The notes under the pieces: model-generated
What the model was told of the DNA's origin: nothing
The model's database searches: none
What the model saw: only the letters and a program-made list of their open reading frames with translations
Source: Asterias rubens
Taxonomy: Eukaryota > Echinodermata > Asteroidea > Forcipulatida > Asteriidae
Length of the DNA: 64,000 nucleotides
Assembly (NCBI RefSeq): GCF_902459465.1
Contig: NC_047063.1
Location: forward strand, 18,379,685 to 18,443,684
Direction of reading: 5' to 3'
Shown here: piece after piece, positions 59,801-64,000 of the stretch
Layout: every line of letters starts with the position of its first letter
Position numbering within the stretch: position 1 is the stretch's first letter
Made by a program: the position numbers and the translations under genes

Positions 59801-62800
59801 CCGAAAGTGTCCAATGGCTTTGAGCCATGTCAGGGCATCCGTGTTTGTTACAGACCTATGTAAAAAAAGCTTGAGATTTTGTTACGACTGTTGCTCAGAT
59901 TTGTGCTTTTTGTTCTTTCTGTGAGGTAAAATTTATAAACTGAATGCATGATCAATCAATGAACTTGCATACTTTTGTGCGCTTATCAGTTTCAACTCGA
60001 GTGTAATTTCTATGAAAAATGTATTCATTCTACAGTTATGCTCAAGCCTCAATCATGTCTGCGTCAAGGAGGTTTCTAAAAAATTAAGCATGTGGGATTA
60101 ACAGCTAGCATTCCAGTTAACATTCATAGCTCTATGTTATTAACTTACATTTATACGTAAGTTAACAGTTCTACACTAAACCAGATTGCTAACGAGTGTA
60201 CTGTTCAAGTAGATTTAGGACAAATCTCATTCCTTTTTGATGGGTGTCTCTTGCTACTTTTCAGGTCAAGCAATGGACAGAGAATCCCAATCAGTTTGTA
60301 GTTGACGAAGACGATGATTCTTATTCCTACAATGTCCGCATCTCAGCCCAAGATCTCCTCCTGGTAAGACTGTATGGCTTCGGTCAGTATTGTAATTAGC
60401 TGACCTTCAAGACCATTGTGTCTGTTTTTGTCTTGGAAGTCTGTATTTTCACTAGTAAATAGGGATGCTTTTCATCAGTAAAATTGCCAGCCAGATCACT
60501 TTGACTTGTTCGCAGGTGTTTTCCAAAAGAGGAGGGCAACTCTTACCAAACTACTGACTGCTTACACAACCTCTGTGTTTTAACCGGCATTTGGCCAGTG
60601 TTAGAAGAGAACCATGGGAAAATATTTGTTTGCAAGGACACAAGCTAAGCTGGGATTCAATCCCACACTTTGTAAATGACAAAATTTGCGGTGACCACTT
60701 TTCCAAAACACTCAACATAGCTGTATCAAGCTTAATCCTAACAAGAGTAATTGTTTATGAAACAGATACAAAATTGTCATAAGTACAATTCATTGTTCAC
60801 ATTTTTTTTTTTTGGTAATTTGTTAAAGTTTGAATGCCATGAGTTTGTTTCATTTCTCTACAGTCCCTCGCTGGTGAGTTCCCTCAGGAGAGTGCTGTTG
60901 GTATCGTTCAAGCTGCTATGAAACATCTACACGATGCAGATCAGAACATCGACACACCAGCAGGAGCAAATTGGTAAGAATCTGTCCCTAAAGTCAAGAA
61001 TCTTGCATGTCTCTAGCTTCACAGAAACCGGCAGGCCTCGTCATTGACTTAAAAAACAACGTTTGTGTTTCCTGCAATCTAACCGACTCTGTTCACAAAC
61101 CTGCTGACTATAAAATTTGCTACCAATAATTTGAAAAAAGTTTCCTGACAGACGTTTTTTTTTTTACTACTATACTAACGGAACTCTAGACTATTTTATC
61201 AAATCTGATTGCATTCGAGAATCTCTTTGGAAATATTTGTTTGTTTAACTTTGACTGTTTGATTTTAAACTTTTAAAAGAAGCTTCATGAGAGCTTGTTT
61301 TAAACCTGGAACCTCCGAATTAACGTACTGATGCTCTATTAACTATGCCATCTTGCCCTCATGTTGGCGGTCTCTATAGAGCCCTAACATAATGACATCA
61401 CAAGCCCAATACAGTGCCCTCACTACGGTCATTTCATGACCATTTCTTGACCTCACACTGATGGCGGCCAATGCATGAGGTCTATACATCTTTGATTGAT
61501 TTATTACTTGATATTGTTGATTATTTGTGCAGGTGGAAAGTTCATGAATCGTGCATGCTAGCGTTAGGTTCCATCAAGTCACTCATCATTGACAGGACGG
61601 CCAGCGGGAAGTTGACCTTTGACATGAACTCCTTCCTGACCAACATTGTACTCAGTGACCTCAACAAACCAGGTACAAATGAGGAACTCACTCCGTGGTA
61701 GTGAAGTTTATAACGAGAAGTCCCCTCGATCCATTAAAGCTAAACTAGTAGTCCCGGCTGATTTTCTACCTTCTGCCCAGTTAATAAGCAGGGCAGTTCT
61801 TTTCCGAACTGAGAATTATCCTGAATTCCGAAAACCTACTACGCGATAGTAGAATATAAAGCAAGACAAGTTCTCAAAAGAACATAATTTACCTGGCAAG
61901 TAGAAACACACATGGGGGTGGGGCTAATCATCGCAGCTAAGAGCTGAATTGCGAAGGACGCGGCTACAACGTGTTCAAGAAGCAGGCATGCAAGGGCGCA
62001 TTTAGCTGCCAGCCACATCAACCCATTATGACCACGGAGCACAGCCAAGATCGAAAGTGTTTGATTTTTCCCGAGGGAGGAAAACCGGATGGTCTGGAAA
62101 ACCCTCGTAGCACAGCAGAGAACAAACTCACAACTCAGCTCACATATGGCCCTGGCCGGGAATCGAACCGCGGTCACCTTGGTGAGAGGCGAGCGCTTTA
62201 CGCACAAGCCAACCGTGCCACCAACACGTGGTGTTACCGCAAACCAAAATGGCGGAAAGTTTGTCTAGCAGCTGGGTATTTTGAGCAAGAGTGATCCTTG
62301 ACCCTGTAATAAGCAGTTTCTATTTTATATCATAATTTTCAATGATAATTTAAACTCTTTTTATATATGTGGTATTCTCTTTTATTTGACAGTCTCGCCA
62401 TTTTTACTTGGACGGGCGCTGTGGGCAGCCAGTAGATTTTCATTAGCCATGTCTCCAGATTTAATTCAAAGGTTGGTCATGAGGCAATTCTAAAAGCAAA
62501 TTTAAGGAGAATGTTTTTCCAAAAATATTTGGGGGTTTTTGCCGATCGAAATCAGCAACATTATCAGTGGCTGTGAAGAACAAGAAACCAGTGCACCTGA
62601 CGTTCTTGTCACAAATATTTGGGGAGTCAATAATTCCGTGTTTTGTTACAGGGGAATGCTCTCTTTAGGTGATGAAACATAGTTTCATTTCGAATTTTAC
62701 ATACCATTTTGTTCACAGAATTTGGGAAAAATCCGAGTCTACAGTGCATACATACAATGGTGTTAGGGTAAAACTTAGGAATTCGAATGGCCTCTAGCTA

Positions 62801-63900
62801 CCGGGCAATCTCGGTGGTCTATTTGGTATGACACTGCTCTAGACTTGCAAGGGTCGTGGGTTCGAATCTCACCATAGTAATATGCCTGTTATGTTTGTGG
62901 AGAATGGCATATGAACCGTAACAATATAAAAATAGACTTTCTTTGATGATTTGGGTAATCCTCCCTCCATTTATTTCCTGGTAGATTTTTAGTGTTTACA
63001 GTCAAGGGTCTCGAGGCAACCCAACCCCCTGCGATAAGAATATCAGCAGTGCGAGCTATCTATGGTTTCTGTGAGCATCTTAAGACGTCAGGAAGCACAC
63101 AGATCATCGTGCCTTACCTTCCGGAGATCATGGAGGGATTGATTCAACTAGCGACGCAGTTTAACAATGACGTACTCTCACTAGTACTAGAGTGTGTTTG
63201 TGTTGTACTTACGGTAAGTACGATATTGTTATTTTATTAATGATAGTAATAATATTGTACATTTATATGTCACACATATTCCTTATGAATGCCTCAGGCG
63301 CATACAAGAAATCCTGACTATGAAACAAATAAGTAACTAATTAAATGGTAAGGCCACCAGGGCCCAGTTTCATGGCTCTGCTTACCGCTGAACTCTGACC
63401 CGTGAAATACGACCTCGCGTCCGCAAGCGTCGCTTCTTTGCTTACAGTAAGCAGAGCCATGAAATTGGGCCCTGTTGATGTACGAAGGCCAACTCTTCAA
63501 TGAACGAATTGTTTGATATGCTGTTGCAAACTGCTCACCAACATAATTGACCTGGGGGTCGATTTCCTAACTTAGGACTAGTCCTAGGAGTAATAAAAAA
63601 CTTAAGGCTAGTAGTAGTCTTAACTCTTTGTGAAAACCACCTCTGTGTTGTGAATGTAAAACCTGGATTTTTTTTTTTTACATCGAAGCGTCTTTCTAAA
63701 ACCCTACATGACAACACAAAAAAAACGGTTATTTTTGTAACTTTCTAACAGAACCTTTGTATGTTGTTTTCAGAACTGCACACTGATTTGTATTTTGCTG
63801 AATATTCTTTTTCCGCTACAGATAGATGACGCCTTTACAGTACAATATGAAAGTAAAATTGCACCACTCACGATAGCCCTATTCTTAAAATATAATCAAG
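53850..63900 (+). CDS. IPO9: Importin-9, 3'-partial, 14 coding exons in window
   Basis: Importin-beta family nuclear import receptor; family members carry core histones, ribosomal proteins and actin and are released by Ran-GTP. Coding exons: 53850-53988, 54492-54553, 55486-55572, 56138-56339, 56843-57027, 57237-57356, 57661-57820, 59225-59376, 60265-60363, 60864-60973, 61533-61672, 62393-62471, 62985-63213, 63822-63900. These give 614 complete codons plus one base, about 59% of the 1,041-residue human protein. Seen: [20 protein letters not shown] and [12 protein letters not shown] of the importin-beta N-terminal domain, [51 protein letters not shown], the acidic DEDDDSYSY, and [16 protein letters not shown]. 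The ATG sits in an exon with its own acceptor (exon begins 53809), so at least one non-coding 5' exon lies upstream. The acidic loop and C-terminus are beyond the window. Confidence 0.97.
54981..55363 (+). mobile_element. TTAA-type MITE family C (AGGAACACGTTGCC ends)
   Basis: 383-bp palindrome in IPO9 intron 2 with TTAA at 54977-54980 and 55364-55367. The centre has CCATTTATGGGAGTC and its inverse. This is the uninterrupted form of the element at 18815-19353. Confidence 0.85.
57838..58830 (+). repeat. About 60-bp minisatellite in IPO9 intron 7
   Basis: About 1 kb of tandem units containing AGCACCTAAATATACCTAGA and CTGAATGTAGCCTGGGATCT, most regular at 58060-58560 and worn at both edges. It begins about 18 bases past the exon 7 donor. 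Confidence 0.9.
59435..59819 (+). mobile_element. TTAA-type MITE family B in IPO9 intron 8
   Basis: 385 bp, TTAA on the left (59431-59434) and a mutated TTGA on the right; starts 58 bases after the exon 8 donor. Inverted relative to the copy at 26108. Confidence 0.8.
61925..62215 (-). mobile_element. tRNA-derived SINE inside a palindromic MITE
   Basis: On the minus strand it starts GGCACGGTTGGCTTGTGCGT, has the B box GCGGTTCGATTCCCGGC and a body of about 220 bases. It interrupts a GCGGTAACACC-type MITE (61690 to about 62250) in IPO9 intron 11. Confidence 0.6.
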
Positions 63901-63939
63901 GTGAGAAAGATGAATATTTTTCATTGTAAGTTTGTATAT

Positions 63940-64000
63940 ACTCGGCGCCTTGAGTACCTTGTTTGGTAGATACGTGCGCTATACAAGACTTCAATATTAT
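63940..64000 (+). mobile_element. CR1/L2-like LINE 3' tail at window edge
   Basis: Ends GTGCGCTATACAAGACTTCA followed by ATATTAT, resembling tails of CR1/L2 LINEs that finish in short ATT repeats. Similar tails: about 41320-41390, 44090-44155 and 49610-49755. Confidence 0.4.

Overview
The window looks like animal nuclear DNA, most likely from an echinoderm and probably a sea star. All genes are intron-rich with standard GT-AG introns, most of them are recognisable animal housekeeping or metabolic genes, and the introns and spacers are full of short palindromic DNA transposons, tRNA-derived SINE-like repeats and CR1/L2-like LINE tails. The phylum call rests on overall character and is an inference; no marker gene fixes it. 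One 100-N block (16474-16573) marks an assembly gap.

Layout from left to right: UROC1 (urocanate hydratase, + strand, 5' end outside the window) runs from 694 to 10906. A repeat-filled spacer follows. Next is a small minus-strand gene (20166-15208) encoding about 168 residues with a Par-3 N-terminal-like fold and nothing else recognisable. It is divergent from MFSD3 (21724-25756, +), a major-facilitator membrane transporter. MRPL2 (mitochondrial ribosomal protein uL2m, 32316-28925, -) is convergent with MFSD3 and divergent from LSM8 (35097-37616, +), a U6 snRNA-binding ring subunit. LSM8 is convergent with RPN1 (ribophorin I of oligosaccharyltransferase, 51938-40800, -). RPN1 is head-to-head with IPO9 (importin-9, 53850 to beyond 63900, +, 3' end outside the window), with only a few hundred bases between their likely transcription starts. 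The genes are functionally unrelated (histidine catabolism, transport, mitochondrial translation, RNA processing, ER glycosylation, nuclear import). They share neighbourhood and promoters, not a pathway.

The most unusual content is in the non-coding DNA. A 1,065-bp foldback element (33445-34509) and a 66-bp relative (35910-35975) share the same terminal inverted repeats, and each is flanked by a perfect 9-bp target duplication, as expected of Mutator-like transposons. A 1.06-kb inverted array rich in CGATCG/GGCCGATT motifs, with 32-bp units and a 96-bp higher-order repeat, sits in RPN1 intron 1. At least four different palindromic MITE families all use TTAA target sites. Nested insertions (MITE in MITE, SINE in MITE) occur repeatedly. 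Several insertions or minisatellites lie within 5-20 bases of functional splice sites. I found no sign of a new multi-gene system; the novelty is in these mobile and repetitive structures and in the small Par-3-like gene.
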